Under the pieces are notes generated by a model. That model was not told the DNA's origin. It did not search any database and saw nothing but the letters and a program-made list of their open reading frames with translations. DNA of 64,000 bases from Schistosoma haematobium (lineage: Eukaryota; Platyhelminthes; Trematoda; Strigeidida; Schistosomatidae), in the NCBI RefSeq assembly GCF_000699445.3, contig NC_067198.1, positions 40,213,523 to 40,277,522 on the forward strand, given 5' to 3'. Position numbers and translations under genes: made by a program. Positions 46,262 through 58,150 of the stretch are shown piece by piece; position 1 is the stretch's first letter; each line of letters begins with the position of its first letter.

Positions 46262-49200
46262 CTGCATAACGTATAAGTAATAAGAACAAATATAGAGAAT
46301 TTTAATTAAAATGATCCAAACAAAAATTTAAAAAACGAATTTGTAATTATCCCTAAAACGTTTCGAAGCCATAACAATGAAAAGTTATTAGATGGAGCGA
46401 AACAGACCTTCAAGTATTAATAATTGTAGGTGATATTCATTTGATGAAGTAGTGAAACTTCATCAGTTGAGATGGCTGGGACACGTGTTTCGTATGCCCA
46501 ACGACCGACTGCCTCGACATGCTATGTTCAGTGGTATAGGAGTAGGTTGGAAGAAAGCTAGGGGCGGCCAAACCAAAACATGGCACAAGTCCATGAAGTC
46601 ACTGACAAGTAGACTGAGTCATGTTGGTAGGTGTAGACTACCTGGTTGGGGACCACGAGATGATAGCAACCGATGGTTAGAGACCCTGAATGACATGGCT
46701 CAAAATCGTTTGCGATGGCGCAGGTGCATCCACTCTCTGTGTTCTCCCAAATTCTAATCTTCTAAATTCTTCATGTCCCTTTTTTCCTCTTTCCAAATTT
46801 ATTTCACTGGATTATACTCTTTAAATAACATCTCCAAACCCTAATCTTCCCGATTACTGCTTATACTCTTGCTACCTCTACCACTACGGGATTTGAATCG
46901 ACAACTGTATCTCTGTGCTAATGTGGTGTGGCAACTCGAACTGATGTACGTACGTACGAAGTTCTACGTTGTTACTGACTGACTGACTGACTGAGGTGAT
47001 ATTCATCATAGATTGACCTTAGTTAAAGGACCTATTTGTCCAATGATTAAATGTTCACCAAGAAAACGCGAAGATCTTAAGTTTAATTCTCTTAGTGATC
47101 GGTGGTGGGGAATGTTCAACAGTCCCAGACTACGACAAAACATCTGTCCAATGTTCCTTTGTTTTCAATAGCACTGCACTACAACTGAAGCTAGTCGGAC
47201 ACAAACATCAACTAGAAAAACTAATTTCTACAGAAACCATCCAGGTATATTAACGATTCGCTTTAAGCACTCTCATCTACAGAATTGAAAATAATTACAA
47301 AATATCCTAGGAACGATATTCAGTAAATTACATCAGCTACCTTAAAGTAGGGCTAAAGCCAACCCAACATAATGATCCAGTGACGGAGGCATCAAGTGTT
47401 CCTTGAAGTCTTGATATGTAGAAAAAGTTGTTTGAAGAATAATGAATCAATGAGGAAATTATCTTAGTGAATAACAAAATGTAGATGGAATAGGATGTTT
47501 CTCATCAATACCCGGAAACATTTTGTTTTCATAATCAAAAAGTCGATAGGAACAGCTTATCATTGATAGATTTGTCCGAAATATCAATGTTTGATTAGAT
47601 TTCAATTCACTGAGTACTGAATAAAATTTTAAAAACTCAGTGTTTTCCTCTATGTTTAACCTGATGCAATCAAAAACCATTTGTACTGAAAGCTGTCTAC
47701 TATCCTCAAGAAAGTGGTCTCAGAAGTGTAGCCATTGCAGTGGGGAAGTTTAAACAGACTGAAACAGGAGCAACGATACTGAGTTAGCACTTTAAGCATT
47801 AAAACCCGAATAAGCCATTAACAAAGGTGGTTGTTCATTTTGTATTGATTGTTTGAATCTTCTTATAGACATTTAAGACTGCAGTTGATCCGTTTCCTAT
47901 TGACATATGTGCATCCCGTGCGGATTGCCTTGATATTGTCAGTAATTTACAAGCATTCTAAGCAGAGATGAACGTTGATTAGCAGTGGAATCCAGAACGC
48001 ATGTTTCATACTAACAACGCGATGACGTTTGAAGCGAACGGTACTAGGTTTCAGCCTCGGAGCGAACTTCAACTCTGTGATGCAGATACACGCATCAGAG
48101 TCCCAAATTCATTCCATTGCCAGCGGACATTTACCTCTGCTTAAAAGGTGGTTGGTGTTATCACACGCTAATAACCACTTCATTTTACTGAGTGGTCGAC
48201 TTTGTAGCACATTATAAAGCTTTTGGACCTACACAGACTCATAACATCAAGAAGATTCAAGTAGCAAAAGTGAAACTTTCTTGACAGTGACTTGATTTGC
48301 CAACCGAGAAAATTTATCGCGAACGTTGAATCTCTAGACCATTGAGCTTGCATCCAACGGTGTTAATGTTTAACCTCAATCAATCCACAACACTGCGTGA
48401 CCACCACCCATTGTATTCGGTGAGTAACTGTCTTACTCAACAAGATTTAGCTTCACTGGTCATGACTTTTTACCACAATTCCGGAAATTTCCTCTCGAAG
48501 CTGATCACTAATGGGCACATGATAATTGTCCAGTGCTTCCAGATTTTCAATGATCGTCTAACTTAAATACGTTTACGATTACAACGAAAAACACGTTAAA
48601 CAGAACATTTTAAATGATCAAATAAATTTAGAATACATACAGCACATATTTGTTCGACATTATTACGATCACTCCTTGAACGAATCAATAGCACTCCAGC
48701 CTTTTCAACCACATCATAGCACTAATAACAAGGTATGAAAAATAAACAAATCAACAGTAAGATATTTTTGACTGCTAATTTAATTGAAATAATAAACATC
48801 TCTACACGAAAACAGAAATATTCATTAATTTGAACAGCTATTTACACACAAATTGTAAGAGGTAACCATCGGGTAGTTACGATCAACGTGAAACCTTACA
48901 AAAATCCCCAGTTGTCCAAGTTGTTACATCACAACGGGACAGTGAGATCAAATCGACAAAGCAATAAGTAAACAAGTCGAAATAATAGCTGTATTGATGA
49001 CAGAAAGGATTAACCACAAAGAATCTAGTTTCAGAGGAACAAATAAATCCATAGAATAAAGAATAATATTGAAACGTAATATCGGTAAAAGTAGAATATA
49101 CTGGTGGTCTTAAGTTAGCCAACCAGAATTACGACAATCCCTCCTGTATCTTGCACAAAATTTAAACGGTAGTTCTAGATAACTTGTATGTTATTATTAA

Positions 49201-52200
49201 CTAGATGAAAATTGGCTGTCACTGATTCTTAAAATGCTCGGAATCAAAGATATTTATTATACAACCAAAATGTGAATTTAATATGGTGCTTGACCTGAAT
49301 GATTTAATGAGTGTTTAGTTTAGAAAATATTCTCTTTCTAATTCTTCCTTTAAATCTCAACCCTAAGCTTCTTAAGTTTATAAACGTGAAGGTGCCAAAG
49401 CATTGGATTAAAACTGATGTTAGTTCGGTGATGAAAATCACAATCCTAATTAGTATACTCAACTCAAAACTAAAGTATTTCTTTTAATGACATTATAACA
49501 AATGTCATGTAGTGATGAAAACTCAATGGGATGGCAACTCCAATTTAGAATACTATCCCGACTCCTAATATGTAAACTTGACCTTTTTCGTTAACTACAA
49601 AGAACAATTCAATATGTGAGGGTTAATCATTCAAACTAAAGTTATTATTCCAGTTATTTCACTACTTTGTATTATTAATCATTTTATAATTGTGCAGTGT
49701 TTTTTGATTTACTGACAAGTCGAGGTTGGCAAGATGTACTCGCAGTCTTCGGGAAATCAGTGCTTTATAGGATCCAAACTAGTGTTGCTCAGCACCACAT
49801 TTTTAGACGCCATTAAAAAGCTATTCAAGCTATAACTGATGACCTGTAGAAGTGAGATATGTACAGACTATTAATCACTGAATAGTAACCAATATCGCGG
49901 AACGTCAGTTCTTTCAAGATTGCATGTACGCCTAGCTAACGAGTGTTACGTAACACGCAACCTAAATCCACGATTTCCTGTTGACTACCTCTAATAGACT
50001 AGCATTTCAATATATTTCACGTGATGTTGAGTCACTTTGACTAGTGGCTGGATTTCACCTTAATCAATAATATTCGATCAACACTAAATGATCGTGGATG
50101 CGCACTGCTGAGGAGTCCCATACTAGGACGAAACGGCCGTCCAGTGCTTCCAGGTTCTCAATGGTGGTCTAGCTTCAACTGACTCATGATTTCAATCTGT
50201 GAAAATTTCTAAAAATCTCCACAAACCCCTTCTGATACTAAATGATTAGACAAACATGACACTGAATGAGAACTCTCGTCTAAGTTTGATCGAATAGTTT
50301 CAAAGTATTTGGGCGCCGAGTTGATGCTATACATTAAAGAGGAAGAATGTATTTGTAAAATCTCAGCGAAAGAATTTAAAGTAAATCCAACGTTTCGCCT
50401 GGCAATCTGGTCCAAGCTTTTTCAAGGAAATATAATCAAGCGTCAAAGTTATCGATGTTTGATCATATTTCCTTAAAAAAGCTTGGACCAGATTGCCAGG
50501 CGAAACGTTGGATTTACTTTAAATTCTTTCGCTGAGATTTTACAAACATATTCTTCCTTTTTGATGCCAAACATGACATTGGTCACTACTCATTGATCAA
50601 TCAATTGTGCATAACGAAGTCTCAATGGTGTATCGGACTGTCATGCAAATAACTAATCACACTCAGATTTTTGACTGATAATATATATTTTATTCGCCTA
50701 CCTTAAAAAAATCATGAGTGACAAGGCATTTACAAGCAGGTTTATTGATTAATCAACAAGTCCACTGCCATAAATAGCAGTGAATGTTATACACAGCAAA
50801 ATCAGTGTCCATTTCATATAAATCATGAATAATCAATAGTCTTTTATCATAAAACACACTCATCAAACAAATCCGTAGTTATGTGCAGTACAAACTATAC
50901 ATGTAGTTTAAGGTTACTGATCTATCAAATAAATATAAAAATACTCTTACACCCAATCAACATTATATTATTTTTTTCAATGTGAAAGATGAGTAAATTG
51001 ATGTCATAATAAACAGATATACAATATTAAGCTATTTGATTATGGATTATCTCTTGTTTTTTGACATCTTATCAAAATGAACTCAACAATATATATGCTC
51101 ATTCGAACTTACATGCATAGAATTCCGGTCAACCCCACGATTTATTTACAGTTCTTGAATGGGTATTATTTCGGGGTTTCATGACAGATCAAAGATTGAC
51201 TTGACTATCATGCACTTTTAGAGATGAAACAGTATTTCAAAGTGAAGAAGCCACAACAGAGAACCTACTTGTTGTGTTAGTGATGACATCATCTTGTGTG
51301 AACAAAAGCCTACATACAGTATAGAAAGGAGTCGTTAGATATTACTAACGATTCAATTGATGAAATCCTGACAGTTCTTACAACTAATCTAACATGAGAT
51401 ACTTACAGATAGCAACTAATTCATTGGATTTGCTTGAAATGCGTTAGAGAAACAAAAAGACGAAACTTTGGATAGGATGTTAAATGGAGCGAACCAACAG
51501 TACTATCATATGAAACAGTTCGAAAAAGAATTATGGGACAAATGAAACATTAAATTTGAAGACGATAAAAAAATAAGAATACTGATAAATTTTTGTCTTC
51601 AGACCATAATGGTCAAGGGGAGTAACGAATAAATATTTAAGCTGATAAGAATCGTTGAGACTCCCTTATAAAAATGATTTTTGTAACAGATTGATAAACA
51701 GCTGAGAAACCATTGAATATCAAAAACCATTAGACAGCTCTTTTGTCTTGATCTGAGGAATCGAAAGTGCAAAGTAATTCATTTTAGCTAAATGATCTGA
51801 AGGTAATATACTCAACATGAAGCACAAGTTCCTCAGTTTACAACAGTGCTGTATAGTGGATGATTAAAAAGTGTAAACCATTAGATTACAACTTATTGAT
51901 CTAAAGAAACGACAAGTTCACGTTTTTGTACATTTGACGAATCGTCAAACTAGTAGGACGACTACTCAACATAAATTTTGACTAAAATAAACACAAACCA
52001 TTCTCTCTATCTCTTTCTCACCTGCTGTAATTCATTTTTAGTTTTGTATTCAGCGCATATACTGCGATTAATAATTGGTCCACCAAATAAATCCCATTGT
52101 AACAACCATTTAGTTGTCATAACAACACACACGGAACATGGTGATTTATTAATTTTGTCATTATTTAATGATACTGTTGAAATACTGAATAAATTTAAGA

Positions 52201-55200
52201 AATTTTTCACTTGTTGTTCATAACATTCATTTAAACGATTACATTTTTTAGCCAATTCAGAATTAACACATATCTCTGTTAATTTCATCAATTCACATTG
52301 TGATTTAAATAATTTATTCTGATTACTTGGTGGATAAGTTTTCCAACCATTGGAACTGCAATAATTTACAGCATTACACATTTTTGCTGTACTGTAATCC
52401 CGACACCAATAAGTTGAGCCTAAAAGGCATGGATTTTGTTCGGATAAACTCCAAGCTGGTATTGATTGGCAGAGTGAAATTGTCTTTAATAAGATAATTT
52501 TAAAAAAAACAATGATAAAAACATGACAGGAAAGAAGTTTAATAATTTGTATGAAATTATTTAAGCTCATTTACGCCAACAACAACAACAACAACTACTA
52601 CTACTACTACCAAAAACGAAAGAAAAACGACAAGAATGAATGTATTTGATCGTTTAAAGATAAGAATTGTCACAATACGTGTTTCTAATTTGATGTGAAT
52701 GTTATGTGCTATAGCCTGTAAATTATCAAGTGACAAGATCGCCAATCAGAGCGCCGACTTATATGATTCTGACACTGTGCCAAACCAATGATGCTTTAAC
52801 CAGCACGAGCAGCCTAGAGTCAACTCTCAGTACTTTGTGCCTAGTCCTGTCCGTTTGAGTCCAGAACACAATCTCAACTTCCAATGAATGAATAATGTAT
52901 TTCAGACATATGTAATTTATATATAAGCAAATCAGACCGCCTCAACGATTAAATAGAAAATAACGATTATACAAGATCAAGCCAAAAGTGGTTGTGAGTG
53001 TGAGAAACTGTACCTAATAGATTGTGAATAAATGAAGAAAAGTAACCACCACCTAACGATTCTTGACCCTTCAGAAATACAAGTTAAAATTAGTAATTTG
53101 AAGTAATGGGCGTATCAGTTCTAAAAGATTTTATATCAGAAAATACAAACACGACACATCAACGTATCATCTTACACGATAACCGACCAATTCCATGGTT
53201 GCTGTGACAAGATGCGATCATCTGATAATCAACAAATTGGGAATAATATAACAAGCAAAATTTATGGTCAATTAGTAATACTAACGCTACGCCAACTGTA
53301 TTGTATGGACGACATGTTTTTTGATTGGTATAAATAAAACATGTTTCAGTGATATTAGTATTGATGTACATTGCGAGGAGGGATGATGAAACATTCAACT
53401 CGGAGTATCACAGCTCCATATTCCACAACGTATTAGCCACCACTTTATATTTCTACCAGCGTGCATTATCTTTTATACACAACGTGTAACACGTAATCTG
53501 AATGCGTAATCTTCCTTTGGATTTACATTCTTATTTCAAAATAACTGAGTTATATCATATTCAACTGCAACGAAAAATGAAAAGTATGACTTCTGCAAAA
53601 AAGAACGTTCAATAATTGGGAATATAATGAAGACAAATTGGGAAACCGATGACCAGTTTCATCTCAACAACTTCCGTAATATAAATATACAGATTCAATA
53701 ATAAGCATAAATGAAGTATATATTCTATTAAAATCTTAGGCAAAAATAGATTACCGACGAAAATGAGTGAATTTTGTCGACTATATGAAAACAAAAAAAT
53801 CTTACTTGACATATCTGCTCTGGTGTATAATTATTTTCTATTAGTTTAATGACATCATCGAAATAACGATCAATCAATTCGGAACACTAGAAGATGAAGA
53901 AACACAAGAAATGCATATACAAAACTGATTAGTCGAAGAGATTTTGTAAAGAATGGTATGATTTATAGATTATATTCGTCACAGACTAACCCCAGTAAAT
54001 GTACCATTGAAAACCTGTTTCGTTTTATCGCGGGAGTCTTCAGTACAACACGCCGACCCTTCCAGAGACTATAACAAGGATATTGGACTTGGATTCGAGG
54101 GACTTGGCACAATATATCCTAGTTTCCAATGGTATTCTAGCTGAGGCCAATTAATCGAATGATTGAATTCCGCATCAATGTTAATGACTTTTAAACTAGT
54201 TCATGTTGCGTTCACTAATTATGCAATCATCTATCTATCTATCTGAAATAATGTTAGTGGCGTAATCTTTTCTATCTTATACACAACATTATTTCTAACC
54301 ATTTCAATCAATCATTTTACATTATATTTACCACTTAATCACAATTAAAATATTTTAGAAACGCTAACAATATTCATATGACCTAAATTTCTTAATATAT
54401 ATTTTCTCTTTCTTTAAAATCGATCTCATAGAAACTTGATTAGTGATATTACAATATCACAATGGGCTTTAGAATAAATTCCTAAAGGTTACATAGTGAG
54501 AAGCTATGAAGCTATAAAATCAGATAAAGCAGAAAATCAGACAGTTGCAAGGGATTTATGACATTTGCTGAAAAACATGCTACATATTACCAGTCATGCT
54601 GTAATATATTGATGATCAATGAGAATCCATATTTAGTGGGTAAACATTCATCATGGATATTACTGTAAGAGGATGTGTAGGTGGTGAAAACTTGTACTAA
54701 CTTATCAAGTACAGATGTTCAGCTTCAGGTTACACTGTTTCTGTGAGAAATAGTGATTCTATCCAACTGTTCAAAGCGAAGATAATGATGAGCAGACCTC
54801 GAATTTACAACCCACATATGGAGACCTGAATGGTTGTAATATCAAGTCATCACTCTAAATGAGGAGTACAATCACGATTATCATCGACAGACCCCTTTAA
54901 CTTCATGTTTATATTTGAATTTCTATTGAAATATTTTTTATTAATAATCACGTGATCACTATTATTATTCGAGTTTTTTTTAATCACACTAAATGTGAGA
55001 TCAATAAATGAAACTTATCAGCAAACACCTAAACTGTTAGAATCTTGTGGTCTGCTCAAATAAAAACTAATGAGTATCATTTTGTCCGATTGGTCCTTTT
55101 CATAATCTTTTGTAAAGCAATAACATCAAGGAATTTTCAATGGGAAGACATACGTATTGGACGTTGGTTATTCAGTAGATCCCGGTACTCTTCTAAGTGA

Positions 55201-56293
55201 TAAACAGACAGAATAATCACAGGCTTCTGCGACATGCAGAAGACGCTATTTGCAGCTTCAACCCCAATTGATGAGTACAAAATGAGCTTGTGTTTCACTA
55301 GACACTACTTTGATAACCGCTTCACTAATAGCCGCACCCTGTATATTTTATCTCACCTTTTTAAAATATTTGCAATTTGCTGTATGTATGTTTGACCTCT
55401 TTTTGAGAACAAAGATTATAAGAGCTAATGATCGTTTTCGATAACTTCCTGATTAGCCTCTGTAGTTATAAATCCAAAATTATCATTTCTGTGTTACAAT
55501 AGACAAAGAATTAAAGTTGAAATGGTTAATGTTATAAATTGAAAATGCCAAGCATCACATCGATTGAGTCTTTAATACTATAAGTTACTAACAGGGCAAA
55601 GCAACTTCATTATTTATTCTGGTCATATTTCCATTCGTAATTTATAATTATTTATTACAACTAATCTTATCAATGTAACACTACGTAATAGGATGCTTAA
55701 TCCCCTATCTATTTCGTCCTATTTTCTGATATCTTCAAACATTATTACTATTATTAGTGTTATTATCATCATTATTATGAATACAATTGTTTTTTCGACA
55801 ACTAAGATCACTTTCACTATTCTGTCTACTGCGATCATAACAATTTACTCCTGTTTCTTACATTCAATTACGTCATATCCACTCTTTTTCTTTTGTGCGC
55901 ACTTATACATTGGACTCGTATGAACATATGGAAAGTAATTGTAATTATTTGTCATCAAAGTAAATGTGACTGCATGCATGTTACACATATAATTAGATTT
56001 GTAAATCATTTCATTGATTTATACAAATTAGCGGCATATTTAGAGGACTTAAAGTACAAACAAAATGAAATGAATTCACTTTATCCCAAAATCGTTGTTA
56101 TTCATTCTTGACTAAATGAGTATTACTGATAACTTACTTTATCTGCATAGCCAGCAGGTAGAACGGAACATGCATTTTTAATCAGATGTTTCAATTCCTC
56201 TTCTGTTTTATTATTTTGAAGTTGTCCATAAAGTGTTTCAACGAAAAATTTACAGGTTAAACAAACATCTATACCAGATGATAGAGTTGCAGT
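45626..56293 (-). CDS. Prosaposin-like gene (saposin B and saposin A modules), five visible exons, 5' end missing
   Basis: Exons 56293-56138, 53886-53806, 52483-52022, 48721-48641 and 46261-45626 join in phase 0 through GT/AG introns of 2251, 1322, 3300 and 2379 bp. They give 471 residues: saposin B domain 1 (exons 1-2 and the start of exon 3), a saposin A module and linker (exon 3), saposin B domain 2 (end of exon 3, exon 4, start of exon 5), then three saposin A modules and a stop. Saposin B domains bind and extract membrane lipids; in blood flukes such proteins are best known from the gut lumen. A signal peptide and any upstream modules were not found in 56.3-64 kb. Introns contain an L5 LTR piece, an intact beta hammerhead and CR1-like and alpha fragments. 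Confidence 0.85.
46442..46993 (+). pseudogene. CR1-like retrotransposon 3' fragment in a prosaposin intron
   Basis: Flanked by the 13-bp duplication AGGTGATATTCAT at 46429-46441 and 46994-47006. The frame 46452-46757 is the C-terminal part of a CR1-like pol: LRWLGHVFRMPNDRLPRHAM, GWKKARGGQTKTWH, RLPGWGPRDDSNRWLETLND. It ends in a (TGAC)n tail at about 46973-46993. It belongs to a subfamily different from the one at 31.5 kb, which ends in an AAAT-type tail. Confidence 0.8.
47845..48150 (+). repeat. Alpha-family element, same subtype as 41.6 kb, decayed
   Basis: Shared flank (TTTAAGACTGCAGTTGATCC...), then a remnant of the antisense ribozyme (AGCAGTGGAATCCAGAACGC...TTTC near 47980), the tRNA-like segment (AACGCGATGACGTTTGAAGC at about 48016) and a sense ribozyme remnant to about 48115. 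Both ribozymes are broken. Confidence 0.65.
48320..48570 (-). repeat. Degenerate beta-family element
   Basis: CTAGACCATTGAGCTTGCAT and CCAACGGTGTTAATGTTTAA match the middle of the beta element; TTGTCCAGTGCTTCCAG near 48530 is its terminal arm. The ribozyme core is gone. Confidence 0.55.
48641..48721 (-). CDS. Prosaposin-like exon: second half of saposin B domain 2
   Basis: 27 codons, the same length and phase as 53806-53886, between ...TATTAG and GTATGT: CYDVVEKAGVLLI (Cys4) to RNNVEQICA (Cys5). It joins ELQQ-CYDVV upstream, 11 residues after Cys3, and ICA-RTINC downstream. Confidence 0.8.
50102..50147 (+). ncRNA. Type I hammerhead ribozyme, beta family, core intact
   Basis: GCACTG (50102-50107) pairs with CAGTGC (50142-50147) as stem I; CTGAGGA at 50108-50114; stem II GTCC/GGAC; GAAA at 50130-50133; stem III ACGG/CCGT; GTC at 50139-50141 with the cut after it. 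It is antisense to the surrounding gene, so it would not act on that pre-mRNA. No tRNA-like segment remains just upstream. Confidence 0.75.
50337..50560. repeat. 97-bp-arm inverted repeat
   Basis: Arms 50337-50432 and 50465-50560 are reverse complements with only a few differences, including TTTTTCAAGG versus CCTTAAAAAA, around a 32-bp loop. The arms have no relation to the tRNA/hammerhead families and were not found elsewhere in the window. Confidence 0.85.
52022..52483 (-). CDS. Prosaposin-like exon: end of SapB 1, SapA module, linker, start of SapB 2
   Basis: 154 codons between ...TTAAAG and GTGAGA. TISLC completes domain 1 (ICQ-TISLC, Cys6). A saposin A module follows (CLLGSTYWCRDYSTAKMC, then CNAVNYC-type spacing) and a second, looser one (CELMKLTEICVNSELAKKC). 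The end, CSVCVVMTTKWLL... to SICAEYKTKNELQQ, fits Cys1-x2-Cys2 and Cys3 of domain 2. The longer open frame starting at Met 52570 would add residues read from the intron's pyrimidine-rich end; I reject that start. Confidence 0.8.
52575..52612. repeat. (AAC)n(TAC)n microsatellite
   Basis: Six AAC units followed by six TAC-type units, in the intron of the prosaposin-like gene. Confidence 0.85.
52738..53030 (-). repeat. LTR-like repeat L5, truncated
   Basis: The minus-strand 3' end of the LTR (ending CTCTGATTGGCG), with TTTATATAT-type promoter remnant and the AAAATAACGATTATACAAG block shared with L1. It lies in the second visible intron of the prosaposin-like gene. Confidence 0.5.
53806..53886 (-). 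CDS. Prosaposin-like exon: second half of saposin B domain 1
   Basis: Exactly 27 codons between ...TCTAG and GTAAGA, starting CSELIDRYFDDV (Cys4) and ending NYTPEQICQ (Cys5). It follows the previous exon in phase 0 to give YADK-CSELID. Confidence 0.85.
54160..56137. other. Intronic, AT-rich, no further feature
   Basis: Part of the first visible intron. Small frames (55693-55923, 55893-56111) show no domain. Confidence 0.4.
56138..56293 (-). CDS. Prosaposin-like exon: first half of saposin B domain 1
   Basis: 52 codons between ...TGTAG and GTAAGT. It contains CLTCKFFVETL and CSVLPAGYADK: Cys1-x2-Cys2 and Cys3 of the six-cysteine pattern, with 27 residues between Cys2 and Cys3. Confidence 0.85.
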
Positions 56294-57779
56294 CTACATC
56301 ATCATTAAGACAAATATATATGTAGAAAGAGAAAACAAGATCTTGTGATTAATAAAATACTAAGCACTCAAAATTACGAAGAAAAAGTCAACTCAATGAT
56401 AATAGAAAGATACTGCGATTTATTTGGAGGTTTATAATCGTTTTATGTTATCTAAATTGAATATAAATGGTTAGAAAAACGGGTACAATGAGATTGCTTC
56501 GTGTATAGTGAAAGCCAAAGTGACTTTTTAATAGTGGTGTTGCTAGGCTACTCTGACTGTAAAAATTCAAATGAACAATATATTCGGTATGAGTAGTTTT
56601 ACATTGCATTTGTGAAATCTGGTTTCTCTAAACTAACAAAACTCGGTAACTGCTTCCAATTATTGTTATTATAGCAAGTTCGTTTGTATTTGACGAGCAC
56701 ATCATCCTTAGACAAAACGAAACTATCCAAGATATTAAAAAACTGTACGAAATAGGAATAACGTATAACAGGAAATCATAGCATATTACAGATGATAACA
56801 GAACCTTTAAAGATCAAAATATTATTCAAAAATATAGAACAAGGAACTACAAAAGTCAGTTTTACGATAAATTACATAAAAATCTACATGGAAGCGGTAG
56901 TTTTTCAAAACAACCACTGTATCTTGATGATGAAACTTTGTTCAACCTGCGAAAGCGAAACGAGACTATAGTCTACGGATTTGAACAATTTATAATGTGC
57001 AATTAAAGAGGTACGATAAACGGAAGTTTCAACAAGTATATACATCCATTGGATGAGATTATTAAAATGGGATTGATCGCCTAACCTTATCAAAGAAAAC
57101 CATTTATGAAAACAAACCACTTCTCATATCTTAATAAAAGAAACAGTGGTAATCGCTATTTCAAAAAGTTGTTAGCACGGTTGAAACAAATGAACCTGGC
57201 CTAATGTTTCCCCGATTGTTTAATTTTCATTAATTTTTTCTAAATTAAAGTGATTACAGTCTCCAGAAAGCCCGAGAAATAGCTCAGATAAATTAGCTAT
57301 ACACATATGTGGATTAAAATCACCTATATTACTTAAAAGAAACACTAAAGTGAGATTACAGAATAAACAATGTAAGTTGCTTGCGCATACACCTTTGACT
57401 CCCAGCTGTTTTGAGAAAAAGTTATGGTTAGTAATCAGTAGTATTGTTTGAATCCGAAACATGTGTGGATAAGTCAATCTGTGAATAAGATTTGCTCATA
57501 TATATTGTTGCATACCAATGGTGTATCGATTTCAGCAAGAATGTTAACGACATGAATAAAAACCATTAACAACAATTTGCATGTGACTCAAAAGAATGAC
57601 TGCTCCATTTTTAAAATCTGCTGCGATAGTAAGAATAAAATTAAGAAAAAAAAACACTACTTTCTATCTTTAACACAATCGCATATATATAGGAAAACTA
57701 AAATACTGCTAATGTTATATAACTGACATATCTCGATCACTTAAACTATATTTCCTATTAATTCAATAACCAATTTATT

Positions 57780-58030
57780 GTTTAATGAAAAATTACAGAA
57801 GACCTTGATAAGTATCAAAACCATACATTAAACACATCATTTGCACAGCTTCTTTGCCTTGTGCTTTACACACTCCATTATTCCTCTAATTCTGTTGTTA
57901 TTTGGATTACTCTCAGATTTCTTTTCTTTTGTCTTCGTTGTAATTTTCTGCCAGGAATTCTACCACCGATAGCGGTTACACACTACTTATAATTGTCAGA
58001 ATAAGTAATCTACACCACACTTATACAATT
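57780..58030 (-). repeat. R240 interspersed repeat, copy 5
   Basis: Minus strand: GATTACTTATTCTGACA...ATAAGTAGTGTGTAAC at the start, CTGGCAGAAAATTAC internally, CTGTAATTTTTCATTAAACA and AATAAA at the end. Confidence 0.6.
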
Positions 58031-58150
58031 GGTCAGTAATAATGAAATGAATCTGTGAACATTACATAACCATTTTAAAATAGTTACCGTTATAATTAGA
58101 TTATAGGTAAATTTAACAGTGTTATCTGTCTAAATATCAATAAGCAAAAA

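Larger units (their letters stand above)
49860..50600 (+). repeat. Composite of gamma fragments, a beta half-element and a long hairpin
   Basis: About 49870-49998 is a decayed gamma element (CTAACGAGTGTTACG...TTTCCTGTTGACTACCTC). 50090-50200 is the ribozyme end of a beta element. 50337-50560 is a hairpin. 50565-50610 is the gamma hairpin arm again (ACATGACATTGGTCACTACT). The outer gamma pieces suggest that one older gamma element was split by the beta and hairpin sequences. It lies in the third visible intron of the prosaposin-like gene. Confidence 0.55.

Noticed and set aside
48642..52021. A missing exon for the first half of saposin B domain 2
   Set aside because: The end of exon 52022-52483 already supplies Cys1-x2-Cys2 and Cys3, and joins in phase to the exon at 48721, so no extra exon is needed.
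52484..52570. Methionine start and hydrophobic leader (MSLNNFIQIIKLL...) for the saposin ORF at 52007-52570
   Set aside because: The hydrophobic stretch is the translated pyrimidine-rich end of an intron. The acceptor AAAG at 52484 joins ICQ to TISLC, completing the saposin B cysteine pattern.
57220..57477. 85-codon minus-strand ORF with several cysteines
   Set aside because: Cysteine spacing does not match a saposin domain, and in-frame stops block the plausible splice acceptors.
57518..57593. Possible upstream saposin exon (reads TCKLLLMVFIHVVNILAEID before GTATGC)
   Set aside because: A CK-type start and amphipathic helix are suggestive, but the phase and cysteine spacing do not fit the other exons and no partner exon was found.
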